64,000 bases of DNA from Tretioscincus oriximinensis (lineage: Eukaryota > Chordata > Lepidosauria > Squamata > Gymnophthalmidae), in contig JAJVDF010000162.1 in NCBI GenBank assembly GCA_022410635.1, positions 874,987 to 938,986 of the forward strand, written 5' to 3'. Below the pieces are notes generated by a model. That model searched no databases. It was not told where the DNA came from and was given only the letters and a program-made list of their open reading frames with translations. Below are positions 10,463 to 21,914 of the stretch, one piece after another; the first letter of the stretch is position 1, and every line of letters starts with the position of its first letter. The position numbers were made by a program, and so were the translations under genes.

Positions 10463-11087
10463 GAGGGCGAGACACACCTAACCAGACATTAAAGGGACAA
10501 AGCTTCCTTCCTCGCACCCACATCCGGTCCCCCGCCCGCACACCTGCAGATGGACTGGCGTCTCCTTAAAGCCCGAAATAGCCGTGAATGTGGATGCAGC
10601 CTTAGATGCTGCAGACTGATTTCCTAAGCGATCTTGTTCTAGACCCTTGATCATTCTTGTGACCCTTTTTTTGCACCTTCTCCCGTTCCACAATGTTTTC
10701 CCTAAAGTTTCCAACATCTACAGAGGACTAGATAAAGAAATGTAATCATGTGGCTTCTGCCCACAATACCCCACCCTGGGAAATATTTGCTACTGCCTAC
10801 TGGCCCATCTCTTTTGAAACTTGTGTGCAGACTCAGCTTTCTTCTACTCTCCCCTGATAAGCAAATGAGAAAAACCAAATGGGCTTTTTTTTNCCAGGGC
10901 TTGGATTAGGCTCAAGGATTGCTTACTGTTGACCTGAGGTTAATTTCCTTCTGGTTTCAATGACTTAAGCCATCTTAATCATGCTAATGGATGTTCTTTG
11001 CCAGTTGGGTGAGCAAGGATTTGTGATTTAATAGAGTCTCCTTGACCTTCTCTTACATGAATGAAGAAGTTCAACACTGCGGTGTTA

Positions 11088-11102
11088 TTCCCCCCCCCCC
11101 CC
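11088..11102. repeat. C homopolymer
   Basis: A run of about 15 C bases. Run length in a draft assembly may be unreliable. Confidence 0.8.
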
Positions 11103-11159
11103 TTGTGTTGCTAGATTTTGTAACCCCCTTCGATTGAGATGTTTTCTGGTTTTGCAACT

Positions 11160-11320
11160 TCAGCCCTGTCCCCACAGAGCTTTATTCTGGCCTATATCAC
11201 AGAGTAGGGGTCTGCCATCTACATGTTAATGCAGCCTACGGCAGACCCCATAGTCTACACTGGCATGTGTTTGGCCAAGCTCTGCACCGAGATATAACCC
11301 AGAATAAGGCTTAGTAAGGA
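11160..11320. mobile_element. Foldback MITE, second copy
   Basis: The left end CCCTGTCCCCACAGAGCTTTATTCTGG and right end AACCCAGAATAAGGCTTAGTAAGG are inverted, with GGGTCTGCC...GGCAGACCCC inside. It is the same family as 37838-38017, more diverged. Confidence 0.65.
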
Positions 11321-11589
11321 AGTAAAGAAAGAACAAAAAAATAGAAACAAGCATCAAATGTGACAAATCCTTTTCCAGAAATGTGGAAAGATCCTTCGGT
11401 CCGGTTCTGGCATCACATTTAAACCAGCTCAGAAGTGGTTTCTGTTCACAATGGATTGACAATAATTTTGTCATTCTGGACCTTTTGAGAACTTTCTGTC
11501 CGATGTAGACTAAAAATAGACTTTGGCTCTGTTCGCACTATGGATAGAACGGGTGCAAATACTGTGGGGCCCTGCAGGATAAAACCTGG

Positions 11590-11833
11590 TGTATACATGA
11601 GAGATACNGAGTTTGAAGCTCTGCATCGGCTGTGAAGAGAGATGAGCGCCCTGTACTGGTCTAAGCTCCAGCTAGCCCAGCTATTCAGAAGCAAGACATT
11701 TTGATTAGATAAACGGGGGAACTATCATAAGGTGGCGGGGAAGCCTTTGAGCAGAAAATAAGCTTGTAAGGTCCTTTGAGTCCCTTCGGATGAGAAAAGT
11801 GGGGTATAAAAGCCCAGTTCTTCTTCTTCTTCA
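11590..11833 (+). mobile_element. SINE type 2
   Basis: The head is degraded (GAGAGATACNGAGTTTGAAGC). Then come GCGCCCTGTACTGGTCTAAGCTCCAGCTAGCCC, AAGCTTGTAAGG..CTTTGAGTCCCTTCGGATGAGAAAAGTGGGGTATAA and a TTCTTCTTCTTC tail. Confidence 0.8.
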
Positions 11834-12373
11834 TGAACTCTGAATGGGAAATGCTCTTGCCATGTGCAGATTGCATATTGACACATTTTGAGAGGAGAGT
11901 TTGCTCAGAAAACCTCTTCAAGTGCAGTTTAATGCAATGCATGAGGAAATTATCTGCTGTGGAAATTCTCATATAATTCTCTTGTATGGATCTTGGGTAT
12001 CTTCTGCCAAAGCCAGAAGCAGTCCCAAGTCTGGGATCCACAGCAGCAAAAGAGATCTTTGTGGATCTCCCGGTTCTTTGCATATATGGCTGGAAGATTT
12101 GTAAATTTCCTGCGCTGGAGCAGCAGGAAGGAAATTCTGTCAGGTAGCTGGAGAAGCAATGGAGAGATCCGCAAAGATGTCTCCTGGTCCTTGAGTCTTA
12201 ACTAGGAGTTAGAAGAAGACCCCAAGGATCCAATCCCTNTTTTTATGCTGATGGCATATAAATGGTTATTCCAGGAATGAACCAAATTTGATTTTTTGCA
12301 ATATTTGGCCAAACTGCCACATTTAAAACCCATTCTTTGGCTTCTTCCCAGAAATCATCTACATTTAAGATTT

Positions 12374-12551
12374 GGCACGGATGGCTCAGGTGTTAAGAGT
12401 TGGTCTTTCATGCGAGATATCCATTCTTGAGGCCCTGCATCGACCGCAGAAAGGGGTGAACGCCCTCTACTGGCCTCAGCTCTGTACACCAAGAGCAGGA
12501 TATAACTGCCAGATTCCTCCTCCTCCTCTTCTGCTTTTTCTTCTTCTTCAT
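12374..12551 (+). mobile_element. SINE type 2 with internal deletion
   Basis: The intact-looking head GGCACGGATGGCTCAGGTGTTAAGAG and GCCCTCTACTGGCCTCAGCTCT jump straight to CTCCTCCTCCTCTTCTGCTTTTTCTTCTTCTTC. The body between, roughly 100 bp, is missing. Confidence 0.7.
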
Positions 12552-13562
12552 GACGCCACATTCTTCCCAACTAGAATATGCCTTTTGTCTTGTCACTTTT
12601 GCAAATTCAGTAGCTAGAGCCTTTTTTGTAAATCTAGACGCAGAGACGATAATTCTCTGACTTGTTGGTGGCTTATCTTTAACGGCAAATGCATGAAAAC
12701 CCTCCATAAAATAAGCAGTGAAGTCTGCCTTTCTAATTCCCTCTTTTTTATTTTTTTATCTGTCTCTTGCAAGGTGCAGACTTTCTGTTCCCAAATAATG
12801 GCTTTAGGAATGGGTTATTACACAGCAGTGTTTTGGTGCTCACTTCAATGGCCACTGAAGCCCACGTGAGTTACTATTGATAGCACTCATAATCTGTTTG
12901 CTTAGTTCTTGCTAGGCTTCTGAAAGTACTCCTGGCTGTTCAGGTATGTTTTCTTCTTTTCTCCCCTCTTTCTCATGGTCCTTTCCTCCATCACTGCCAT
13001 CTATTTTCCTCCTGGCTACTTTTGAAAAACTACAAAACTCAAACAGCGAGCACAATAAGATTCAGAGTGTTAAACTTAAGACAACCAGTAACTCAGGTTT
13101 TCAGCATCAAAGATTTTTATATAACGGTAGTCAGTTTCAGTAATTTGAAAACCTATAAGTAATTGAGATGAACTCATTGGGTTCAAGTTCAAAAGCTAAC
13201 GCAGGAGGCCTTAAAGGTTCTGAATGGTTGCTTCATATGTTCCCCTGAGAAAGTACAAAAATAATCATTGCCTACATAGTTCCATTAATTTGCTCCACTC
13301 TACTGAAAGCAAGTGCAAAAAGGTCCTAATCCTGTACTCATACTTTCTAAAGGCACAACCCAAAGTTTTGCTTGAATGCACCCCATCTCCCTTGACTTCA
13401 ATCCTCCACCTACATCCCTTCCTTAGCTTCTAATTCAACCCATGTTGACAAAAGAGTGGCAAAGTTCAGCAAAAGGAAGGTGGCAACAGCATGATTTTGA
13501 CTACTCTAATAGGAAAACAGCGTAGCGGGTGGATAGGGGTTGAGGTGGGCTAAATCATCCCA

Positions 13563-13725
13563 TAGGCACGAATGGCTCAGTCTCTAAGGAGAGGTGGGGT
13601 TTCGAAGCCCTGTGTGCCTTCTACAATCCTGTATCTCTAGCCAACCCAGCTATTCGAAAGCAAGAATTGCAGGAAATTGCAACTGACTGCAACTAGATAA
13701 AAGGAAAACACCACAGCCTGTCAGA
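13563..13725 (+). mobile_element. SINE type 1, 3'-truncated
   Basis: It starts GGCACGAATGGCTCAGTCTCTAAGG, continues GGGTTTCGAAGCCCTGTGTG and CCAGCTATTCGAAAGCAAG, and ends near CACAGCCTGTC. The TTC tail is absent. Confidence 0.75.
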
Positions 13726-14060
13726 AACAGCCCTGGAGCATCTCTTTTGAGATGGTATGCAGTTGGACCGTCACGTCCTGCATGGTGCCCTCTCTCTGGA
13801 CGGAAATCAGGTCCCACCCATTCTTCCCATTTTATACAGTTTCCTGGCCAATCACAACACACTCGTTCTTCATCAGCCTCCCTACTCTCCTGACTTGGCT
13901 CCGTGTGACTTCTGACCGCTCCCCAAGCTGAAAATGCCCCTGAAAGTTGGAATGCAACAGGCCAGCTGTGTGCCATCTCAAAAGGGGCGCTCCAGGGCTG
14001 CTTCCCTGACTGGGAGAACTGTGTGGCTGCCTTTGAAGGAGATTAGGGTAAGATTGCAAG

Positions 14061-14408
14061 TACAGTGGTACCTCGGTTCTCGAACACAATTCGTTCCGGC
14101 AGGACGGTCGAGAACCAATTTGTTCGAGAACCGAAGCAAGGCGCGCTGGGCCGAAAAAACGCACTCTGATGACCTCAGCAAGGCGCGCCGGGCCGAAAAA
14201 ACGCACTCTGATGACCTCAGCAAGGCGCGCCTGGCCGAAAAAACGCACTCTGATGATGTCAGCAAGGTGCGCCTGGCCGAAAGAACGCCGAAGGAAGTTC
14301 GAGTTCCAAATCGGTGTTCGGATTCCAGGACAAAAGTTTCTGGAATCTGCNGGTCGAACACCGATTTGGTCGACTTTCAAGGCGTTCGAGAACCGAGGTA
14401 CCACTGTA
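14061..14408. mobile_element. Tc1/mariner (pogo/Tigger-like) MITE, 348 bp
   Basis: TA-CAGTGGTACCTCGGTTCTC at the left is an exact inverted match of the right end for at least 22 bp, with TA at both borders. CAG..TACCTCG termini resemble Tigger/pogo elements. It is GC- and CpG-rich against an AT-rich intron and has nearly intact termini, suggesting a young copy. Inside is a 42-bp tandem repeat. No transposase is encoded. Confidence 0.85.
14135..14288. repeat. 42-bp tandem repeat inside the MITE
   Basis: Units start AGCAAGGCGCGC at 14135, 14177, 14219 and 14261, an exact 42-bp spacing, for about 3.6 copies. Each unit carries CCGAAAAAACGCACTCTGATG. Because 42 is divisible by 3, it keeps frames open, which gives spurious open frames. 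Confidence 0.95.
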
Positions 14409-14745
14409 TCTCAATACGAGTATTTTTATGAACTAAGGTCTGGTCTGGTACTTTTTGAACACAACTTTAGATATGTTTATTTGGTTGTAAAAATCACAGC
14501 ACAACTGAACCAGCAAGATTTGGAGGAAGAAATAAGGTTTCCATTCAAATCACATCCCTCCTAACTGTTGTGACTTGAGGAAACAAAAAAAAATATCAAT
14601 GTTTAAACCTCAGTTGTTCACAATAATCATAAACCACCTGTCTATTATTATGGTTTATTTTTAGTTAACATCGGTAAGTTTTCCACTATTATTTCTTTTA
14701 ACATTTTTATTAACCTTAAGTCATTACGATGGAGGTGAAACACAG

Positions 14746-14760
14746 GGGGGGGGGGGGGGG
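14746..14760. repeat. G homopolymer
   Basis: A run of about 15 G bases; the length may be unreliable in a draft. Confidence 0.8.
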
Positions 14761-15197
14761 AAATGGCTCAAATGTGGATTAGAGTTGAAAGCGGATGTGG
14801 TTATCAACTCTAATTCTAGAGCTGTGGCCACATGTTACACTTAAACAAAATAGAAGCCGTCTTCTATAATCAGAGATCAGTAGGCAACTTGTCCAGAAAG
14901 TAAGTTTTAGATAACAATATTAATGTGATCCTACCTTATATGATTACAGCAGCAAGATTCACTTATGCTTCGAGATGGAAGGAAGAATGAATTCCCATGG
15001 CATAGGACTAGTTTATTAAATTTATGGATTTAATTAAAATGGACGATTAACTTTTTAAAAAAGGGATAGAAGACTGGGATTTTTTTTAATGAACTGGAGA
15101 CTCTTTAGATAGAAGTACCCAATGAAGAACAGTAAGGAAACAACCTAAAATCTTGTCATCCTTAACCAAAGACCCCACCAAAATCTAGTTGTCAGAC

Positions 15198-15409
<212 letters not shown>

Positions 15410-15517
15410 TTCTAGAGGACATTCACACATCATTCATAATAAATGAGATTATGTATTATGTAGCTTTGATGTTCTGATAAGCAGTAGTCAGATGGAAATG
15501 AGTATATGTTTACTTAC

Positions 15518-16901
15518 TGAAAAATCCGCATCTTCTGCTCTCAGGTGGTCTGCAATATAATGCACCCCTTCCACCGCTAACTTCAAGGCAGGTGACATTA
15601 GCAGAAGCTGCTGATCCTTAGACCCAAGAGTCTTGCTCCCTTGCCCTGATGTGCTGGCAGACTCGGTTTTTTTACATTTGCATTTACAGTGAACGGGTTT
15701 GGCTTTGGACTGCTCCTCATTGAGATGGCACCGTTGGGAGGCTGGTGAGCCACTAGATTGGCCATTGGTCTGGGAGGATTCCTCTTGCAAGTAACAATAT
15801 TGGATGCTTCTGGATCGGCAACGTATAGTTCCCTCCTCTGCTTTCCCTGGACTACTGTACATCTGCTGGACACTGAGGGACCTGCCTTTGGAGATAGAAC
15901 TGGACTGGGAATCTTCCAGCAAGTGACAAGGGGGTTGGAGTGATGTACTGCTAGCCCGAATTGGTTCTGGACGCAACATGGAGTATTGGCCAGATGGTGA
16001 CTTGCACACGGGCTGTGGTTTTGTTTGGTCATCCAGTTGGGCACAAAAAGAAGACGTAGGTGACTGTTCATTGCTCTGGGGGCTGTTGGATGATGAGGTA
16101 GTGAAGTTGGGCTCCACTTCAGTCTCAGACCAGAACCGCTGAGAGTTGGCTATTTTGTGCATGGATTCAATGAGCTTCTTGCAATTGTCCTTGACTGTTG
16201 AAGGACGCTTCATGAAAAGAAGCTTTGGAACGACATCGAGGAAAACTTTTCTGACCCACTCTGGCATGGTATGTGTGCGGGGGGAACGGTGGTGAACGTT
16301 GAGAACAAAGACGGTAATGATAATGGACAAGGTAACAAAGATCATTGTGAAAAGCAAATACTCCCCGATTAAGGGGATGACCAATGAAGTGGAGGGGATG
16401 ATCTCAGTTATGAGGAGAAGGAAGACGGTTAAGGAGAGCAGGACGGAGATGCAGAGAGTGATCTTCTCTCCACACTCTGAAGGCAAATAGAAAACAAGGA
16501 CCGTCAAACAGGAGATGAGCAAGCAAGGGATGATCAAGTTGATCGTGTAGAAGAGAGGGAGGCGTCTGATGATGAACGAATAAGTGATGTCCGGATAGAT
16601 TTCTGAGCAGCACTCGTACTTCTTGATGTTATAATTGCCCACAGCATTGATGATGACCCATTCCCCACTCTCCCAATAATCCAGTTGGTCCACATGGCGG
16701 TGCATGCTCTCCAAGTCTATCTTGGCTTTGTCGTACGTCCATGAACCAAACTTCATGGTGCAGTTTTGCTGGTCAAAGGGAAAGAACGTGACATCAATGC
16801 TGCAGGAACTTTTGTAGATGGCTGGTGGCATCCACTTGATTCTCCCATCGTAGAAGAGGTGGGCTTTGGTCAAGTGTGTAACTGCAAAATCCCCATCAGC
16901 A
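15518..16901 (-). CDS. CHRNA4: CHRNA4 exon 5: Cys-loop, membrane helices M1-M3 and cytoplasmic loop
   Basis: This exon encodes 461 residues of the alpha-4 subunit of the neuronal nicotinic acetylcholine receptor, an acetylcholine-gated cation channel of neuronal plasma membranes that usually pairs with beta-2. Seen in the exon's own numbering: Cys-loop C33-C47 with an NCT sequon at 46; loop B Trp54 in SWTYD; vicinal cysteines C97-C98 in KYECC, the mark of an alpha subunit, with Tyr95 and Tyr102; M1 about 114-140, pore helix M2 about 145-169 starting GEKITLC, M3 about 177-204. The rest is the long cytoplasmic loop typical of alpha-4, with an RSLSVQ phosphorylation-like site near 340, [10 protein letters not shown] near 360-369, a Cys/Lys cluster HCKCKCKK at 404-411, and an amphipathic pre-M4 stretch from 435. 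The acceptor TTTACAG lies just before 16901, and its first base completes the Asn codon split with exon 4. The donor GTAAGT follows at 15517-15512. No stop or frameshift is seen. M4 is missing because it lies on the next exon. Confidence 0.97.
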
Positions 16902-17759
16902 CTGTAAACGAGAAGCAAAACAAAATAATTAATCGGAAGAAGACAACTTAATATATTTATTAAGTAAAGGCATCGTGCGCTTTGAAAAACAGCAAATTAT
17001 TTATTACCTAATGCGATTTGTGATAATCTTGGTTGCTTATGAGCTTCCACAAAATATTTTTAATGTATCTTCAGTCTTGAAAAATTGAACTAAATGCGGG
17101 GGGAGAGGGGGACTACCAGTTTTTTCGTGCTTTAGCCCAGCACTTCAGGACTGAAGATGAATTAAAGGCACATGCTGGAACAGCGCATAAAATTGGCAGA
17201 TATATTGCCCAAACGATTGATTTTCCTTACTTCATGATCCTCTGTTTCTATGAAGATTACAGAAAAAATCCTAAAGGCATTCTATCTTGAAACTGAACCA
17301 CAAGGATGTGACAGGATGGTCAGACACATTTCAGGTTGACATCCTCTAGGTCTTCTTCAGTGGCTCCAACTTCAGATTCATGAACTTTAAGATAAATGTT
17401 TCTTATAGATGTGCATAGACATTTTATACAAGTCATTTTACTTCTCCAGTGATTTCTGTATTTGATTTTTTTGTTTGTTTCTTCAGACGCTTGAGGGGGT
17501 CAGTTTTGTTTGGTTTCAATTTTGGAAGCTCTTTTCTTTAGGTATTGTGTGTGAGCTGTCTTGTGGTAGCAACCAGGGACCGATTAACCAGGGTGCCAGC
17601 TGGCCCAATGGCAAGTGGAGCCCTGATGATATGGATCCTCCCCCACTGCCCTGGCCCTTTCTTGCTTTTCAAAAGCTGCTGCACGCAGTTGATCCTGTCC
17701 TGATGCTGGCACATGTATGAGAATTCACATAGACATATTTCTCCTTGGTGGATCTGGGC

Positions 17760-18048
17760 AGGACTATGAAGAAGGATCTGGCATTTATACCCAACTCTTG
17801 GTGTACAGAGTAGCTTACAAGGTTAATTTTCACCCAAAGGTTTACATCTATTCTATCTTCTCCACCAGATTAGTGGCTGTATTCATGACTCTGTTTGAAA
17901 GGTACATTGCAAATCTACTTTCTTTTAAATAGCTGCCTTGGCTAAAATTGACGCCAGTAGAAGGTTCTCATCCCTCTCCACAGGGCATCGAGAACGGATC
18001 TCCCAGTTGAAAGACCGACTCTTAACACTTGAGCCATTTGTGCTATGG
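17760..18048 (-). mobile_element. SINE type 2
   Basis: On the reverse strand it has GGCACAAATGG-like head remains, the type-2 middle AAAGAAAGTAGATTTGCAATGTACC, and the tail region of GCTTACAAGG type. The terminal TTC tail is mostly lost. Confidence 0.8.
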
Positions 18049-18784
18049 GGGNGCACGAATTTCTATCTGTGAGAAAAGGATGGAGCCACCCTTTGCCTCC
18101 TAGCAACCAATATTTTTAGACCCAGTCCATCACTGATAGCAACACTGGATTTCAGTTTAGTAACCACTGGTTCTGGTTCTGAACTCTGTATGGCTGCGTC
18201 TTGTTTTTGTAAATCATTGATTTCCCTGAAGTCTGCATTCTTCTGTCTTTTGGGAGCCAGTCCATGCGCATTTTATAGTCTCACAAAAAAATTCCAGTTT
18301 AGCAGTCCTAGTCAATTTTTAATGTTTTTTTTTTAATGTTCATTTCCTCCCCTGCTGTATTTCAGCAAGCACCACTGCCTTACTCCAATCCTTACCTCTG
18401 TTTCACTGGGAAACTCCCTAGCATCAAGAAGCAAAAGCAATTTTGTGCCTGTGTTTGTCACTGTCTTATCTCATCTGCACACGGAAGCAGCCATGCAGAG
18501 ACCGAAGGAATCTGTACACTTCACAACATGGCATCCTTCCTTTCAGACGAGTTTTGTCAAGGGAGAAGATGGGTGGAACGACATGGCTTCTTTGTGGAAC
18601 GCTGTCAATAATTTATCCCAACGCTTCTCTGTAGGGCTTGCTTTTCTGATTAGCAGTATTCCTTTTGCAAAAGTCTAGGGAATGACTTTTTCATACACAG
18701 ATTTCTGTCCCTCTTTCTCCCCTTCACTCCACAGGGGATTTATAGTTAAATCTATGCAGGGCAGGTCTATCAATGGCTGCATTC

Positions 18785-18890
18785 AGATATCTCCAGGTCA
18801 TCAGGTCCAACCCCCTGCTCTACGCAGGTTTCATTAAACTATCCCAGACAGATGGTTCCCCAGCCTCTGCCTGAAGACTTCTAGCTAAGG
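18785..18890 (-). mobile_element. CR1 3' UTR fragment
   Basis: TCCAGGTCATCAGGTCCAACCCCCTGCTC...CATTAAACTATCCCAGACAG is the inverted end of the CR1 subfamily with GATTCTATG tails (compare 24060-24150). Confidence 0.7.
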
Positions 18891-18892
18891 AC

Positions 18893-19385
18893 AATAATTC
18901 AAAGTGGCTTACAAGGTTAATTTTTGCCCAAAGGCTTACATCTATTCTACCTTCCCCACCAGCAGGCTGACCAGATGACTCCTTTTGGGGGGTTGGGGGC
19001 AGGGATAGAAACCCGGTTTTGGAGTGCCTCACTGTTTTTGCTAAGGAGAAGGTTTTTCAAAAAAATATTTTTTAAAAAAAATATCTTTTTTTAATGTTTT
19101 TTTTTTCTCAGAAAAAACGGGGAGGCACCAGAAAACTGGGTTTTCACACACACACCCAAAAAAGAAGGGGTCATCTGATTAGCCTACCCACCAGATTAGT
19201 GGAGGTACTCGTGAATCTACTTGAAATGTGGATTGCAAATCTACTTTCTTTTGAGTATCTGAGTTGGCTAGAGCTGAGGCCAGTAAAGAGCACTCACCCC
19301 TCTCCACAGCCGACACAGGGCCTCAAGAGTTGACCTCTCAATTGGAAGGCCATCTCTTAATGATTGCGTCATTTGTGCCTTGGGT
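18893..19385 (-). mobile_element. SINE type 2, split by a hAT MITE
   Basis: The 3' part is 18893-18962 (TTCAAAGTGGCTTACAAGG ... CCTTCCCCACCAG), and the rest is 19187-19385 (CCCACCAGATTAGTGG..., head ending GTGCC). The insert lies exactly between two copies of CCCACCAG. Confidence 0.85.
18963..19186. mobile_element. hAT MITE, 224 bp, perfect 8-bp target duplication
   Basis: CCCACCAG is at 18955-18962 and 19187-19194. The left terminus CAGGCTGACCAGATGACTCC and the inverted right terminus TAGGCTAATCAGATGACCCC match at most positions. The core is A/T-run rich. It is the same family as 26158-26563. Confidence 0.9.
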
Positions 19386-20037
19386 AGGATAACCTATTCA
19401 AAGAGTTCCCCAGGGAACGTGGAAAACCCTTTCCACCCATATGGATGCAGATGCTGTTCTAAGATGAATCTCCTCTCCTACAATTTTCAAATATTTGTCC
19501 TTGTTTCCAAAATCATTTTTAAGAACCCTTGAGCTGCATCCCAAATTTTGAAACAGAATTGTAAGAGCTTTAACTTTCTCTTGGGAGTACCCCGTCTTCT
19601 TGAAGAGTTTTGGTAAAACATTTCGTAACCTCAATGTGATTATATGTAACATCTAACCCCTGTCCAGAAACTTCGTGCAACTCTCTATACCATTTCTCTT
19701 GGCTTCAGAGGCTGTACCAAGGCTGATGACAGCAGAAAAAAAAAATGAAATAAGCCAAGCAGACACAATTGAGACATTTTAACAGCTGCAGTGGACCGTG
19801 ATAGGAATAAAAGTTGTCAGAAGGCTGATTACTTTGAGCAGGGATGGAAAATATGCTTTGTTTTCTCAGCCAATTAGCATATACATGTCACAAATTGCAA
19901 GATAATCATATCAGTTTTGCCCCAACTCAAAATGATCTTTCTCTATATATTTCCTGGCGTCACAATAGTCCCTTAAGGTTCTGTGATTGGACAGTATTTG
20001 GATGAATTCCAGGGCCTGGAGTGATATCATCTGAAGA

Positions 20038-20118
20038 AGTAGACCTGTCTACGAAAGCTTATGCCAACCACGTTTCTCAAGTTAGTCTCAAAGTGCTGCT
20101 AGCTCCTTTGCTGGACAT
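20038..20118. repeat. GAAGTAG repeat copy
   Basis: CTGAAGAAGTAGACCTGTCTACGAAAGC and following bases are almost identical to 4068-4150, including TTAGTCTCAAAGTGCTGCTAG and CTCCTTTGCTGGAC. The copy ends there. Confidence 0.6.
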
Positions 20119-20384
20119 CATTTTATAGCCAGGTTATCATGGAATCCAACCCAGCCCAGCAGCAGGAACAGGGAAGGAGGAACATGAAGGGGAGAGGAAG
20201 AGTAAGCTAGACCCCCTCCCCCACATTGCATTAAACCCAGGCAATGGAATTATTCCACTCGTGTTTTGATAAAAAGTGAATGTCTCTCCTCAGTCTTTAA
20301 GATTTGGCCACCCTGCTTTGTTGGCACAAGTAGTTTTTGCTCTTTGAACTCCTGGTTTATGAGTCTAAACTTTTTCTCTAAATG

Positions 20385-20530
20385 CCTTTTGCAGGGAGTC
20401 AGAAATGGACAAATTTTGCCTTCTCCTTCTGCTTGACAAAGCGAGACTGCAAATGGGGAGCCATTGTGTGAGACAGAACAGTAGACTGGATGAATTGCGG
20501 CCCAATTCAGTATGGCTCTACTTAACTTCT
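20385..20530 (+). mobile_element. CR1 3' UTR fragment, old
   Basis: It contains CCTTTTGCAGGGAGTCAGAA, GTGTGAGACAGAACAGTAGACTGGATG and AATTCAGTATGGCTCTAC, the diverged end of CR1 without a clean tail. Confidence 0.7.
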
Positions 20531-21914
20531 TAAATTTGTGATCTTGAGTCTAGCCCTGGTCACACATCTACTTTTAAATCTTCTTCAGTCCTGAAGAATT
20601 AGCGTTATCCAGTGTGTTTTTCTGGATAAAACCAGGTAGCATTTTAGTCATTGGATCCCAAGGAAGAACACAAAACATCTTACAATCTGTAAGTTCTTAA
20701 CTAATAAGCAATACATTGAAACGAATTAGCCCATAAAGTCAAGAACTACCTTTACCTAGACTCTGATTTTGAGCAATCCAGACCATGACAGGAGGCGCAA
20801 TTGGAAACATGCGCTTTGGGCTATTGCCATGATAGAGTTGGAGCAAAAGATCTTGGCCTTCAAAGTTTCCATCCAGAGCCTTTTTCACTGGGCACCTAGA
20901 AATGGGTCTCATTTGAGTCCATAGCCAAGAGCCCAATGCCAAGGTAACAACCCTAGACGTCATTCAATAGGCCTAGGAGGAGCCGCTTCAGTTGATATAT
21001 CAAGCATCTTTCCCACCCAATTTCCACAGTCAGGTTCTTCTCCACATTTACAATAATCTCGTGAGCTCGCAACAAACATGAGAAAATGCAACATCTGTAA
21101 TGAAACAGGTAGCGCAGGACATAGGGCATATGGAAGTGAAAATGATGGCAGTACAAGAGACAAAGTGCCATCCAGTTGAGTAATTCATACTCCATACACC
21201 AGCTAGGCCAAACCAGCAATCAATATATAGGAAAGCTAGGTGGCAGGCACACAAGGTTTTCCTACCAGGATGTCAATGAGATGTTCCAACATCTTGACTG
21301 CTCTGCCCCACCTTCCAACTGAATTTTCGAAACGAATCACAATGCATCAGGGAAAAAGGTGTGAGGAACCATAATTTCCTGATAGCTGGTTCTTTCAGAA
21401 GCAGCGGGTATTCCCATTCTCAAGCCTTCATATGCCACTCAGTTAATGGAAGAAAGCAGGATCTCGTGAGAATATGCCAATTTAGGACAATGCAAAGTTT
21501 CATGCTGAGCATGCTCAGGATTTACTTTCTGGTTAGTCGGTTCATCTGTTCCACGTGGATTATTGTGAAAGTGTCAATGGCAAAGAACAAATGTTCCTTG
21601 TCTTAGAACCCTGAAGGAAATCATTTTAGCAGCCGAATTTGGTGAACCATTAAAATGAGTCCTCCTATTAAACTAGCCTAAAGAGGCATGTGCCCTTTAC
21701 AAACCTTCCTGAGCCTGTCTAGAGGTACCTCCCATATCCTCATCTAGACAACAGTTTTAGCCACTAGAATTAGATATACTTTGTCCATTGTGGATGCAGT
21801 ATGCTAACAGAAGGCTATCAAAGTGTGGAACAGAGAATACCAAAAGTAGCCTGTACCACACAGAGTACTGGGATAGTGTCATATACATAAGAACCCAAAA
21901 TCTGCATTAGAATT

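Noticed and set aside
14135..14288. CRISPR-like regular 42-bp repeats
   Set aside because: Units are directly tandem with no unique spacers, inside a transposon in a vertebrate genome.
13934..14564. Open frames with a repeated KARRAEKTHSDDLS-type peptide
   Set aside because: They arise from the 42-bp tandem repeat (a multiple of 3) inside a MITE. Open frames exist on both strands; there is no start context or homology.
15598..16071. Other frames and opposite-strand frames over CHRNA4 exon 5
   Set aside because: Shadows of a strongly conserved coding exon; the alpha-4 frame accounts for the sequence.
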